Below, in pieces: positions 30,796-39,460 of a stretch of DNA of 64,000 nt. Location: positions 1 to 64,000 of the forward strand of contig CALWIZ010000001.1 in the NCBI GenBank assembly GCA_944380885.1, given 5' to 3'. Numbering within the stretch: the first letter of the stretch is position 1; the number at the start of each line of letters is the position of its first letter. This stretch comes from an uncultured Clostridia bacterium. Its GTDB lineage: Bacteria > Bacillota > Clostridia > Oscillospirales > Acutalibacteraceae. Below the pieces are notes generated by a model that made no database searches, had not been told where the DNA came from, and worked only from the letters and a program-made list of their open reading frames with translations. A program made the position numbers and the translations under genes.

Positions 30796-33039
30796 TTAAT
30801 GCATATTATCCCAGCTTCTTATCCGCTGTTTCATTTCATCAATACCCAGAACACCGTATGCGAAGCCTTTTTTTACAAGCTCTGCCGGCAGAAACTCATC
30901 GTACTTTTCAAAAAGCGGAACCTCACCCTTGTATACAAGCTCCATAGGGTCAAGCGGCTCCTTTTCCGCCTCTTTAAGCACCCTGAAAAATTCCTGCTCC
31001 GACGCCTTCATTTTAAACTGTATAAAATAAGGTCTTGCCGGGTCAAGCGCCGAAAGTCCGAGCCGTTTGCCGCAGATGAGCTTTAAAAAACGTTCCATAG
31101 CGAGAAAAGCATATGTTCCGAGCCACGGGAAAAGGCACCACATATCGCCGCCCAAATTTATAAGCGGCTTTTCGGTAAGCCCTGAAAGGCGGGCGGCGCT
31201 TCTTGCCTCATTAAGTCTCGCGGCGGCGTTTTTCATAAGGTAAGGATAGGTTTTGTCCTCGCTGAGCGCCTTGAGCATGCGCTCAAGCACCTTTGTGTTT
31301 ATATCGCCCGGACATTGCCCGAAATACGCCGGAACCTTGCCGCGTACCTGCTCGCAGTATACAAGCCTGCGCTTATGGTCGATTTCCTCTACTATCCAGA
31401 CATGCCCCGCTATCGCAATTTTCTCGCCGACCGGAGGCGGCATTACTATGGTGCCTAATTCCTCGGATTTACAGCGCACGGTGTATTCCTCGTTTTCCTT
31501 GAAAACAGCGTAGAACTTAAAGGAATTGGTCTGACGCTCACCCGCGAGACCTACTATCAGCCCGCCTTCCTCGGTGCGCTCGATATGGTCTGTCTCAAGC
31601 AGATGGCGCAGAAGCAGACGGTAGTCGTCCTTTGAGATATTTCTGAAATAATTGAGCGACAGCACCCTTGAGGCGAGCGCCGGGGGAGTAAGCTCGCCCG
31701 ACGAGGCAAGAGTGCTCATGGTCTGATGATACAGAAGGCTGTACGGCAGCCGGTCAAGCCTCGGCGGCTCGACAAAGCGTTCTTCTGCGTAAAGCTGAAC
31801 AAGCGCTATGCCCTGAAGCAGCTCCCACGGTACAGTCTCCGGCAGCATCGCTCGGGCTTCCGGCTGCTCCTCACGCATTACGAACCACATTTCAGGCGGC
31901 AGGCCCCGCCTGCCGGTTCTGCCCATACGCTGCAAAAAAGAAGAGACAGTAAAAGGGGCGTTTACCTGAAACGCGCGCTCAAGCCTGCCTATGTCAATAC
32001 CAAGCTCAAGCGTGGCGGTGGTGACGGTGGTCATACACTGCTCGTCGTCTTTCATCACTTCTTCCGCAGTTTCCCTGAACGACGCCGACAGATTACCGTG
32101 ATGTATAAGAAAGCGGTCTGGCTCGTGACGCGCCTCGCAGTAGCCGCGCAGCGTAGTGGTGACCGCCTCGCATTCTTCCCTTGAATTTACGAAAACAAGA
32201 CATTTTTTGTTCCTTGTATGCTCGAATATATAGGCAAAGCCGGGGTCAGAGTTTTCGGGAGCGGTATCGGTTTTCATATCAAGGACGGGAAGCGCGTTTT
32301 CGTTTTCCGCTTTGCCGTCGGCCGAGGGAACGGCGCCGGGGGTGGTGAAAAAATGCTCCATAGAAAGCCGCCATTTTACGCCCTTTGATTCTATTTTCGG
32401 AATATCGGTTTCCCTTCCTGTTCCGGCGGACAAAAATCTTCCGGTGGTCTCCGGGTCGCCTACTGTGGCGGAAAGCCCTATGCGCCGCGGGTTTACTCCG
32501 GCAAGGCGGGAAAGCCGCTCAATAAGGCAGAGGGTCTGTCCGCCCCTGTCGCCCCTCAGCAGGGAATGAACCTCGTCTATTACAATAAACTTAAGGTCAC
32601 CGAATAATTTGGGGATAAAGGCGTGCTTGCGTATAAGCAGCGCCTCAAGAGATTCGGGGGTTATCTGAAGTATCCCGGACGGCTTTTTAAGCAGCTTTGC
32701 CTTGTGGGACTGCGAAACGTCTCCGTGCCAGTGCCATACGGGAATTTCCGCCTCCTCGCAAAGCTCGGTAAGACGGGAAAACTGGTCGTTTATAAGCGCC
32801 TTGAGCGGGCCTATATATATCGCTCCCACAGACGAGGGCGGGTCTTCTGAAAAAAGCGTGAGTATCGGAAAAAACGCCGCCTCTGTCTTGCCTGACGCGG
32901 TCGAGGCACAAAGCAGCAGGTTGCGGTCGGTCGTGAAAATCGTTTCAGCCGCCGCTATCTGCACGCCTCTGAGTGTCTCCCAGCCGTTTCTGTATATATA
33001 GTCCTGTATAAACGGGGCGTATCGGTCAAATATATCCAT
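30796..33039 (-). CDS. Lhr-like DEAD/DEAH-box superfamily II helicase (BrxHI-like)
   Basis: 747 residues. Helicase motifs appear in order: Q-motif region LRGVQIAAAE, Walker A ASTASGKTEA, motif Ia IGPLKALINDQ, motif Ib ITPESLEALL, DEVH box VIDEVHSLLRGDRG, motif III LSATVGD, then in the second RecA lobe LVFVNSREECE, TATLELGIDIG and motif VI QRMGRTGRRG. A ~300-residue C-terminal region follows as in Lhr-type and BREX BrxHI helicases. Likely acts on DNA or RNA-DNA hybrids. It is the third gene of a three-gene operon with a BrxD-like ATPase and a TerB-N/TerB-C protein. GGAGGCAGTAA precedes the ATG. Confidence 0.88.
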   Translation of the reverse strand: MDIFDRYAPFIQDYIYRNGWETLRGVQIAAAETIFTTDRNLLLCASTASGKTEAAFFPILTLFSEDPPSSVGAIYIGPLKALINDQFSRLTELCEEAEIPVWHWHGDVSQSHKAKLLKKPSGILQITPESLEALLIRKHAFIPKLFGDLKFIVIDEVHSLLRGDRGGQTLCLIERLSRLAGVNPRRIGLSATVGDPETTGRFLSAGTGRETDIPKIESKGVKWRLSMEHFFTTPGAVPSADGKAENENALPVLDMKTDTAPENSDPGFAYIFEHTRNKKCLVFVNSREECEAVTTTLRGYCEARHEPDRFLIHHGNLSASFRETAEEVMKDDEQCMTTVTTATLELGIDIGRLERAFQVNAPFTVSSFLQRMGRTGRRGLPPEMWFVMREEQPEARAMLPETVPWELLQGIALVQLYAEERFVEPPRLDRLPYSLLYHQTMSTLASSGELTPPALASRVLSLNYFRNISKDDYRLLLRHLLETDHIERTEEGGLIVGLAGERQTNSFKFYAVFKENEEYTVRCKSEELGTIVMPPPVGEKIAIAGHVWIVEEIDHKRRLVYCEQVRGKVPAYFGQCPGDINTKVLERMLKALSEDKTYPYLMKNAAARLNEARSAARLSGLTEKPLINLGGDMWCLFPWLGTYAFLAMERFLKLICGKRLGLSALDPARPYFIQFKMKASEQEFFRVLKEAEKEPLDPMELVYKGEVPLFEKYDEFLPAELVKKGFAYGVLGIDEMKQRIRSWDNMH

Positions 33040-33058
33040 TTACTGCCTCCAGAAGTTG

Positions 33059-34372
33059 TCATATCTCAAATTCCGCGTATTCTTCATCAGTGCCGCTTTC
33101 CGGTGCTGCCGGCGAAAAGCTGAACCCGTCCGACGAAAGCAGCTTTTCTATATCCGCGTCAGGGTTCTGATAAAGTATGTCAAGCAGCTCTATAAAGTCC
33201 CGTATTACCTCTCGCGGAGTGATGGAGGTATCCGCGCCAACCCTTGAAAACTCTATTTTTATAAAGGCTATAAGGTCTTCCTCTCTGATTTTCTGCTCAT
33301 ATTCGAAAAGCTGTGCGTGTATATCGGCGAGCTTTTCGGTCAGAACAAGCATCTCCTCGTAGGTAAGCGGCACGAGCTTTATCACCGGTGCCAGCATATC
33401 CCGCATCTCGCCCTTGCCGAATCTTCCTGCCGTGAGTCTGGAGCGCAGCGCCTCATAGCTGTAAACCCCTCTGCGCGTGTCCTCTATGCACTGCGGGGTG
33501 CCGCTCATTATAATGCCGAGGTACTGTGCTTTGCCCTGAAGCGTGTCGTTATACATCGTCAGTATTTTTTCATAATTGTACTGTCTTGTTATGCTGTTTG
33601 GAATTTTATATATGTTTACAAGCTCGTCTATAAGTATGATAAGCCCGCCGTAGCCGGCTTTTTTAAGAAAGACCGAAAACAGCTTTATATATTCGTACCA
33701 GTCGTCATCGGTAATTATTATGTTTACACCGAGCTGCTCTTTTGCCTCGGTTTTTGTCGTGTATTCCCCTCTGAACCATTTTACAACCCGTGCCTTTAAC
33801 TCATCGTCTCCGTTTAAGTACGCTTCGTAATAAAGGGTGAGCAGCCGCGCGAAATCAAAGCCGTGCACCATTTCATTGAGCGAAGAGATAACGTCCCTGA
33901 TTTTTTTCTCCGTAAGCGGCTTAAGTCCTGGGTCTGAAAAGGACAGCCCGTTTTCGTTCATAGCCTCGTTCATAAGACCGCTTATCCATCGGTCGAGAAT
34001 AAGGGTGAGCGCGCCGCCCTCCGGACGCGTCTTTGTGGAAAGGTTGCGTATAAGCTCCTTGTAGGTTGCGAGCCCCTGCCCTCTCGTGCCCTGAAGCCGT
34101 CTTTCAGGGGAAAGGTCGGCGTCGGCTACCGCCATATTCCTGTCCATAGCGTAGCCGCGCACGGTCTGGAGCAGAAAGCTCTTTCCGCTGCCGTATTTTC
34201 CGGCGACAAACCTGAACGACGCGCCGCCCTCCTCGATTATGCCTATGTCGTGAAGAAAAGCGTCTATCTCGGTCTCTCTGCCGACTGTTATATATGGGAG
34301 CCCTATCCTCGGCACAACACCGCCCTTAAGCGAGTTTATGATTACCGAGGCTATGCGTTTCGGTATTTTCAT
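33059..34372 (-). CDS. BrxC/BrxD-like P-loop ATPase (DUF2791 type)
   Basis: 437 residues. The N-terminal KIPKRIASVIINSLKGGVVPRIGLPYI and the following FRFVAGKYGSGKSFLLQ Walker A match the ATP-binding protein family found in BREX type 2 (BrxD) and Ter-linked operons. GLIILIDELVNIYKI is a Walker B with acidic pair. An arginine-rich stretch SRLTAGRFGKGEM and a helical C-terminus follow, ending in an acidic tail. AAA/STAND-like ATPases of this group are thought to power a DNA-handling complex. Start overlaps the upstream TerB gene stop by 4 bases; the helicase gene follows 19 bases on. Confidence 0.85.
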   Translation of the reverse strand: MKIPKRIASVIINSLKGGVVPRIGLPYITVGRETEIDAFLHDIGIIEEGGASFRFVAGKYGSGKSFLLQTVRGYAMDRNMAVADADLSPERRLQGTRGQGLATYKELIRNLSTKTRPEGGALTLILDRWISGLMNEAMNENGLSFSDPGLKPLTEKKIRDVISSLNEMVHGFDFARLLTLYYEAYLNGDDELKARVVKWFRGEYTTKTEAKEQLGVNIIITDDDWYEYIKLFSVFLKKAGYGGLIILIDELVNIYKIPNSITRQYNYEKILTMYNDTLQGKAQYLGIIMSGTPQCIEDTRRGVYSYEALRSRLTAGRFGKGEMRDMLAPVIKLVPLTYEEMLVLTEKLADIHAQLFEYEQKIREEDLIAFIKIEFSRVGADTSITPREVIRDFIELLDILYQNPDADIEKLLSSDGFSFSPAAPESGTDEEYAEFEI

Positions 34373-35934
34373 ATTTCAAACATTCCTTTCAGTTCGTCGG
34401 CATAGTCCTCTATTACCGACGGCACATCACCGTTAAATTCTATTACCGTGTCCGAAAAGTGATCAAACAGCGTTTCGTTTATTCTGTCTGTCGCCACCGA
34501 AAGCATTATTCCGCTGCTTCTGGCGGCGGCTTCGGGGTCTTCGCCTTTAAGCAGGCATTTGAGAATTAAGGTACAGGCGGCGTCAAGTCCGTATTTTTGA
34601 GAGTCTTGCTCTGCGGCTGACGCGTCCGCCTGTTCAGGTGCTTTTGTGCTTTGTTCTTCAGCGGCTTTTTCCGGCTCCGGCGTATCGCAGACGGCAGGCT
34701 TATCCGTTTCCGCCGCGGCGTATCCGGAAAAAATCTCATCTTCTTCAGCTTCTTCAACTATCAGCTTGTCCCTTGTTTCGTCAGCCGACCGCCTTATTCC
34801 CCCGAGCTTTGAGATATCAATGACAACAGCGGCGCGCTCTTTCTTTCTCTTTTCCCTGAAATGCTCCGCCACCGCGCGGCTTATGGCGTCGTCAAACAGC
34901 TTGGAGCTTTCGACAGGCTTCAGCGCCGATTTAAAGCCGTATTCAGTCCGCAATCTGTAATCGGTGTTTTTAAGCAGGGCGCCCAGCTTTCCCGCTTTGT
35001 CCTTTACAGGGCAAAAACGCTCTCTTTTCCATTTCCCGTCACGGCAGATATATTTGTTTACCTCATTGAACGAATATACACAGTCACTGTGACGCTTTTT
35101 TTCGTAAAACACAGCCGAATAAAACATAAAATGCTCCTCGCTCACCGGCTTCGCGAACAGCCGCAGAAAAATATCGCCGCCCGGTTTTTTGGCGTAATAT
35201 TCTTCAAGTACGGCGAACAGGCGGCAGACCGTGTCAGTCACTGCGGCGGGGTTCTTTTTGTAAAAGGAGGATTTTGTAATTTTGTACGACGAGAAAGCCT
35301 CAAGCGCCCCGATAATTTTTTCCGGCGGCATTTCCCGGTGCTTCATAAGGCATATAAGAGCCTCGTCATTCCCGAACGCCGGAAGGCTTAAGGCTGTTTC
35401 GGGGTTTATTCCGTAATAGGCGGCAAAATCACAGAGCCAGATTTTTGAGTAGGCAAGGATTCTACAGTCAAGCTCACCGTAACGCTGTGAAAAGTCTCTG
35501 AGCTTTAAAAAACCGTCTTCGGGAGAAGAAACTCCGATAAGGTTTATAAGCTCGTACATATAAATAAACGCGAAGGGTACCGGCGCTTTTTCGATATTGC
35601 CCTGACGCAGCTTTGTTCTCCAGGAGAAATAGCCTCTGAGCTGCGAAGTGCTAAGGTCGCGGTAAGTGGGAAAATATCTTACGAATACGCCTTGAAAATC
35701 AAAGCTGTCCGTAAAGTTTTCCATAAATTTTCCCTGAATGTAAAATACCTCGTTAGAGGGCATAAATACGGAGTCCCCGCCGCTTATCAGCTTTTTCATC
35801 TCGCTGTATTCGGGCGGGGTGTAATTTTTCATTTTTGACGCGGTAAAAATAAGGGGCTCGTCCTTGTATACTTTTGAGGAAGCCAGCTTTTTGTCAGATA
35901 AAACAGATTTTATTATTTCATCCGCCTTGCCCAT
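34369..35934 (-). CDS. TerB-N/TerB-C domain protein
   Basis: 521 residues. The TerB-N domain (about residues 35-270) is marked by YIQGKFMENFTDSFDF, YFPTYRDLSTSQLRGYFSW and YMYELINLIG, and the TerB-C domain by VVIDISKLGGIRRSADETRD near residues 370-390 plus the final helical part. Between the two TerB-C parts is a Glu/Ala-rich linker. No central TerB metal-binding domain is evident. Comparative studies of Ter systems placed such proteins with helicases and ATPases in predicted stress or defence complexes; this neighbourhood fits. ATG follows GGAGGTGATATA. First gene of the operon with ATPase and helicase. Confidence 0.85.
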   Translation of the reverse strand: MGKADEIIKSVLSDKKLASSKVYKDEPLIFTASKMKNYTPPEYSEMKKLISGGDSVFMPSNEVFYIQGKFMENFTDSFDFQGVFVRYFPTYRDLSTSQLRGYFSWRTKLRQGNIEKAPVPFAFIYMYELINLIGVSSPEDGFLKLRDFSQRYGELDCRILAYSKIWLCDFAAYYGINPETALSLPAFGNDEALICLMKHREMPPEKIIGALEAFSSYKITKSSFYKKNPAAVTDTVCRLFAVLEEYYAKKPGGDIFLRLFAKPVSEEHFMFYSAVFYEKKRHSDCVYSFNEVNKYICRDGKWKRERFCPVKDKAGKLGALLKNTDYRLRTEYGFKSALKPVESSKLFDDAISRAVAEHFREKRKKERAAVVIDISKLGGIRRSADETRDKLIVEEAEEDEIFSGYAAAETDKPAVCDTPEPEKAAEEQSTKAPEQADASAAEQDSQKYGLDAACTLILKCLLKGEDPEAAARSSGIMLSVATDRINETLFDHFSDTVIEFNGDVPSVIEDYADELKGMFEI

Positions 35935-35975
35935 TATATCACCTCCGCAGCCGCCGAAAACCGCTCAATAAACAT

Positions 35976-36004
35976 ATTATATCAGATAATTCTCCTCACT
36001 TCAA
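35976..36004 (-). promoter_or_regulatory. promoter of the TerB-ATPase-helicase operon, extended -10
   Basis: On the minus strand TTGAAG (35999-36004), 17-bp spacer, TGATATAAT giving TATAAT at 35976-35981. Confidence 0.78.
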
Positions 36005-36055
36005 CAATAAACCGAACATTTGTGCGGATATGTGAAAAAATACTTTGAAAACGTA

Positions 36056-36085
36056 TTGACAAAAATATACAGTGTATTATATAAT
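36056..36085 (+). promoter_or_regulatory. promoter of the riboswitch-controlled polysaccharide operon
   Basis: TTGACA (36056-36061), 18-bp spacer, TATAAT (36080-36085), directly upstream of the aptamer. Confidence 0.78.
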
Positions 36086-36092
36086 TAAAAAA

Positions 36093-36166
36093 AATAGGCA
36101 AACTTGGTGAAAACCAGGGACGCAAAGTTTAGAGGCTAAGGTTTATTACTATGCCAGTCTGGCTGC
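36093..36166 (+). promoter_or_regulatory. GEMM-I (c-di-GMP-I) riboswitch aptamer
   Basis: Conserved class-I features in order: AGGCAAAC, a stem CTTGGT/ACCAGG capped by a GAAA tetraloop, GGACGCAAAG, then the tetraloop-receptor halves CTAAGG and CTATG, and the 3' end CCAGTCTGGCTGC. This matches the V. cholerae/C. difficile c-di-GMP-I class. The cGAMP-binding variant of the class cannot be excluded without structural alignment of the ligand-contacting base. The terminator 5' arm GGCTGCA uses the last bases of the aptamer, so ligand binding should prevent termination (ON switch, inference). Confidence 0.92.
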
Positions 36167-36207
36167 AACTGTTACGGAATGTCTTTCCGAACGGCTGCAG
36201 CCTTTTT
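36161..36207 (+). terminator. riboswitch-coupled terminator
   Basis: GGCTGCA and TGCAGCC enclose GTT/AAC and CGGAA/TTCCG inner pairs, followed by TTTTT. The 5' arm overlaps the aptamer 3' end. Confidence 0.88.
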
Positions 36208-36256
36208 GTTTTACTGAACATTGCGGCAGCCATACAGCGATTGAAGGGGTATCGGA

Positions 36257-36985
36257 ATGAATATTCATAGCTCGCAGGTTAAAATGAATATTATTATTTT
36301 GGCGGTCTGCGCGGCGGCGGTAATCGCTGCCGCGGCGACGGCAGTATATTTTTCTTCCGGACGGGATTACGAAACAGTGAGCGGAAAGGTTGAAATAGAC
36401 TCATCTGAGGACAGCGGCACAGAGGCACATAGCGGCAGCGGGACGCTTTCTCAGACAGAAAACGGGACATTTGTAAGCGAAGGGATATCAGTGACCGCCG
36501 AAACGGATATACCTGAAGGCCTTGACCCGTTCAGATACATAAAGCAGGGCTATGAGCTGAAAAACTTTGCTGCCATTGATTCGTTTTCAGCAACTTCCGA
36601 ACTGCCTGTTAATCCCGCTGTACAGTATGCTTTCTGTTATCTGTATGCTGACGGCGGCTGTCTTACAGACTTGGAAACAGGGTCTATGACTTACAGAAAA
36701 GCCGGAGCGGACGAAATTCAGCGTCAGCTTGAAGAGCTGTTCGGCAATTTTACACAGGATATAAAACAAAGCAATCTGTATGTCAGCGGCGGCGGTTACT
36801 TTGAAATGTGGCAGCCCGATTACAGCGCTAAGGTATACGCTTTGGCACATTTAAGCGGTACTGACAGTGAAATTACTCTTCAAATTACATATTTTGAAGA
36901 CAGTGAAAAGAAAAACGCGGCAGGGACAGCGGAAATAACGGTTAAAAAGGGAAAAAGCGGATATTATATCGCGTCGCTCGCCTGA
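36257..36985 (+). CDS. membrane-anchored extracytoplasmic protein of unknown function
   Basis: 242 residues with one N-terminal membrane helix (about residues 11-31), a Ser/Glu/Gly-rich flexible linker to residue ~75, then a folded-looking domain of ~165 residues with an alternating strand pattern (QSNLYVSGGGYFEMW, ITLQITYFED, YYIASLA). No family is recognised. It is the first gene behind the GEMM-I riboswitch and is followed at 17 bases by a small helical protein and then the HD-GYP gene, so it is likely an accessory of the surface-polysaccharide system. ATG follows GAAGGGGTATCGGA. Confidence 0.65.
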   Translation: MNIHSSQVKMNIIILAVCAAAVIAAAATAVYFSSGRDYETVSGKVEIDSSEDSGTEAHSGSGTLSQTENGTFVSEGISVTAETDIPEGLDPFRYIKQGYELKNFAAIDSFSATSELPVNPAVQYAFCYLYADGGCLTDLETGSMTYRKAGADEIQRQLEELFGNFTQDIKQSNLYVSGGGYFEMWQPDYSAKVYALAHLSGTDSEITLQITYFEDSEKKNAAGTAEITVKKGKSGYYIASLA

Positions 36986-37002
36986 TACAGGGAGGTTATA
37001 AT

Positions 37003-37188
37003 ATGGCGTCAAAACACCGGCTTGAGGAAGCGTTCGCAGCGCTGACTTCGATTTTCGATCAGATAAATGAATTTGAGAAAAATTACGGCGATATTCTGAA
37101 TGAATACAGAAAAGACCGAGGTATAATCACCGAGGAGGACAGAGCGGAAGCCGCAATTAAAATGATACATAAGTATTCTAATCTTTAA
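37003..37188 (+). CDS. small 61-residue helical protein
   Basis: Charged, entirely helical-looking cytosolic protein (DQINEFEKNYGDILNEYRKD; ITEEDRAEAAIKMIHKYSNL) with no membrane segment or cysteines. GGAGGTTATA lies just before the ATG, and the gaps of 17 and 16 bases to its neighbours make it a real operon member. No family is known to me; a regulatory adaptor for the HD-GYP or synthase is a guess. Confidence 0.65.
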   Translation: MASKHRLEEAFAALTSIFDQINEFEKNYGDILNEYRKDRGIITEEDRAEAAIKMIHKYSNL

Positions 37189-37204
37189 AAAGGGGGGTGC
37201 TATA

Positions 37205-39460
37205 ATGCCGGATAAAAAATCAGCCGCTGACAACACGGCGGAAGGCAGACTTAACAGGCTCAGAGCCCCCGGAATAAGGACCCGGAACGCGGTGTTTACT
37301 GCCGTTATCCTGTTTATGATAACTTTCCTTTTGCAGTTCGCGGCGGACAATATTCTTCCGGCAAGGGAAAATGAGATAACCGAATGGAGATTTGTGCGGG
37401 CGGCTTCGGCAGCCGGAATTGAGGGCGAGCTGTCGGAATACAGTCAGGCTACTGAAGAAAACAGGGTATCCGCCAAATCAGGCGCTCCTTATATGCGGCT
37501 TCAGTACACTTTTCCCGAGCTTAAAGAGGATATAAGAATAGTTATAAAAACGGCGTATAATCCGGTGCGCGCCGAGCTTGACGGAGAGCCGCTGTTTGAC
37601 AGCGGTTACGGCGAAAACAGCTTTTCAGGGAGCGCTTACGGCAGTGCCCTTATAAAAGCGGGAGAGGAACGGACGCTTGACATTTATCTCTACGCGCCGC
37701 TGGCGTTTTCATTCAGGGCGTATACCGAAAGCACAGAAATTGCTCCGGGAGAGAGCTTTTCAAGATACATAGGCTTTGGCTTTTCGCTGGCTGTAATGCT
37801 GTTTGCCGCGGGTATTTTTGTGCTGAGCATAACTCTTGCGGCAAGAAGCCGTCATATGCGGAGAATGTTTATGCTGTCGGCGACCGTTTTTGCGGGCGGC
37901 GTCACTGCCATGCTCTATTCTTTTGAACAATACAGCTCCCTGCTTGTGTCGCCTTACTGGTTCTGCGCGCTTCAGGTAGCTCAGCTGCTGCTGATGGCGC
38001 TTTCCTATGTTACGGTGTGCATATGCTGTGAAAGCGCTTTAAAGCATACCGCCCTACTGATACCTGTAATAATTATAAGCGCGTTGATACCGGTGTTTTC
38101 AACCGCCTGGGCTGTAAGGACGGCGGCAGTACTTATGACCACAGCACAGGTTTATATAATAATCAGGGCCAATGCGGCTTTTTCGTCTGCCTCCTCAGCC
38201 GATGTTCCGTATGCGGGTCATGTAAGAGGTTTGCTGATTTATTCGGGACTTATAGGGGTATACAACACCTGTGCGCTTTTCCTCGGAATCAGGCTGATGT
38301 CAGGATATCTTTTTATCTGCGGAATTTCACTTATGTGCATCGTAATGTTTGTGATTTACTGCCGGCAGATAATATACCTCGATATCAAAAAGTATGAAAG
38401 AATACGCCAGCTTTACGCCGACAGCGCATGGATAGAGGATATAACCGGACTCATAGCGAAAATGTTTCTCCAGAAAAACGAAAGGGAATTTATTATAGAT
38501 GTGGCGGACGGCCTGTCGGATATCATAGAAAAAAATTCGGAGCTTAACGATGAGACGGTAGACGTGCACACATGCGCGGGACTGCTTGAAAACGGCGAGT
38601 TTGTTGAAATATTCAACAGCGGACCTGTTATGGAGTGCGAGTACTCGGAAATATACAGGCATCTTGAAGCACAGACCATAAAGCTGCTTATCGGGAACAC
38701 TTCAGCTGACATGCTTTTTCAGCTTGAGAGCCACGGAGCGGTCATTCATTTTGAAAACATAATGTGCGGCGTGACCTCGGGTATGCAGAATATTCTAAAA
38801 AGCGCCTATATGAACCTGTATACGGCATACCAGAACCTTAACCTGAAAAAGGATGTTACGGATATTCAAGAGGAGCTGTTTATAAATCTCGCCGCCGTTG
38901 TGGAGCAAAAATACAAGGCTACAAAAAATCATCTTATTATTGTCTCTGCGCTTTCGTACGAGCTTTGCAGGAAGCTCGGAATGAGCGAGGAAAAAGCAAA
39001 ACTTATTTCTCTTGCCGCAATGACGCATGATATCGGAAAGGTATCGGTATCCGAAAGAATAATGGAAAAGAAAGGCGCGCTTGACGATGACGAGTATGAG
39101 CAGATGAAGCAGCATACCGAATCGGGCTTCAATATTCTTTCGCTGCAGAAGGGAGCGTTTTTTGAAACGGCGGCTGTTATTGCAAGAGAGCACCACGAGA
39201 ATTTTGACGGTACCGGTTATATGGGACTGCGCGGCAGAAAAATAGCTCCGGCGGCAAGACTTGTAAGGGTGATCGATGTAGTTGACGCGCTGCTTTCCGA
39301 ACGCAGCTATAAAAAGCCGTGGAGCGAGGACGAGGTCAAAAAATACATAGAGGGCGGCAAGGGTACGCTTTTTGATCCGGCGGTAGCCGAGGCGTTTTTA
39401 GAATGCTCGGATTCACTATTTGAGCTGCGCAGGCAGATAACAGAGGATAAAGACATATGA
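37205..39460 (+). CDS. 7TM sensor protein with C-terminal HD-GYP domain
   Basis: 751 residues: a TM near residues 30-50, an extracytoplasmic beta-rich domain (~55-180) like the 7TMR-DISM extracellular module, about seven TM helices between ~190 and 400, a coiled/linker region, and an HD-GYP domain in the last ~180 residues. Catalytic elements are NHLIIV (first His), MTHDIGK, KQHTESGF, REHHENFDGTGY and VIDVVDAL. The GYP signature reads GYM, losing the proline. HD-GYP enzymes hydrolyse c-di-GMP (some cGAMP). Being under a c-di-GMP-type riboswitch suggests negative feedback. ATG overlap (ATGA) with the next gene. Confidence 0.88.
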   Translation: MPDKKSAADNTAEGRLNRLRAPGIRTRNAVFTAVILFMITFLLQFAADNILPARENEITEWRFVRAASAAGIEGELSEYSQATEENRVSAKSGAPYMRLQYTFPELKEDIRIVIKTAYNPVRAELDGEPLFDSGYGENSFSGSAYGSALIKAGEERTLDIYLYAPLAFSFRAYTESTEIAPGESFSRYIGFGFSLAVMLFAAGIFVLSITLAARSRHMRRMFMLSATVFAGGVTAMLYSFEQYSSLLVSPYWFCALQVAQLLLMALSYVTVCICCESALKHTALLIPVIIISALIPVFSTAWAVRTAAVLMTTAQVYIIIRANAAFSSASSADVPYAGHVRGLLIYSGLIGVYNTCALFLGIRLMSGYLFICGISLMCIVMFVIYCRQIIYLDIKKYERIRQLYADSAWIEDITGLIAKMFLQKNEREFIIDVADGLSDIIEKNSELNDETVDVHTCAGLLENGEFVEIFNSGPVMECEYSEIYRHLEAQTIKLLIGNTSADMLFQLESHGAVIHFENIMCGVTSGMQNILKSAYMNLYTAYQNLNLKKDVTDIQEELFINLAAVVEQKYKATKNHLIIVSALSYELCRKLGMSEEKAKLISLAAMTHDIGKVSVSERIMEKKGALDDDEYEQMKQHTESGFNILSLQKGAFFETAAVIAREHHENFDGTGYMGLRGRKIAPAARLVRVIDVVDALLSERSYKKPWSEDEVKKYIEGGKGTLFDPAVAEAFLECSDSLFELRRQITEDKDI

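Noticed and set aside
30796..35934. A complete BREX or DISARM system
   Set aside because: No methyltransferase, PglZ, PglW or PLD-type gene is present; only the ATPase/helicase pair resembles BREX.
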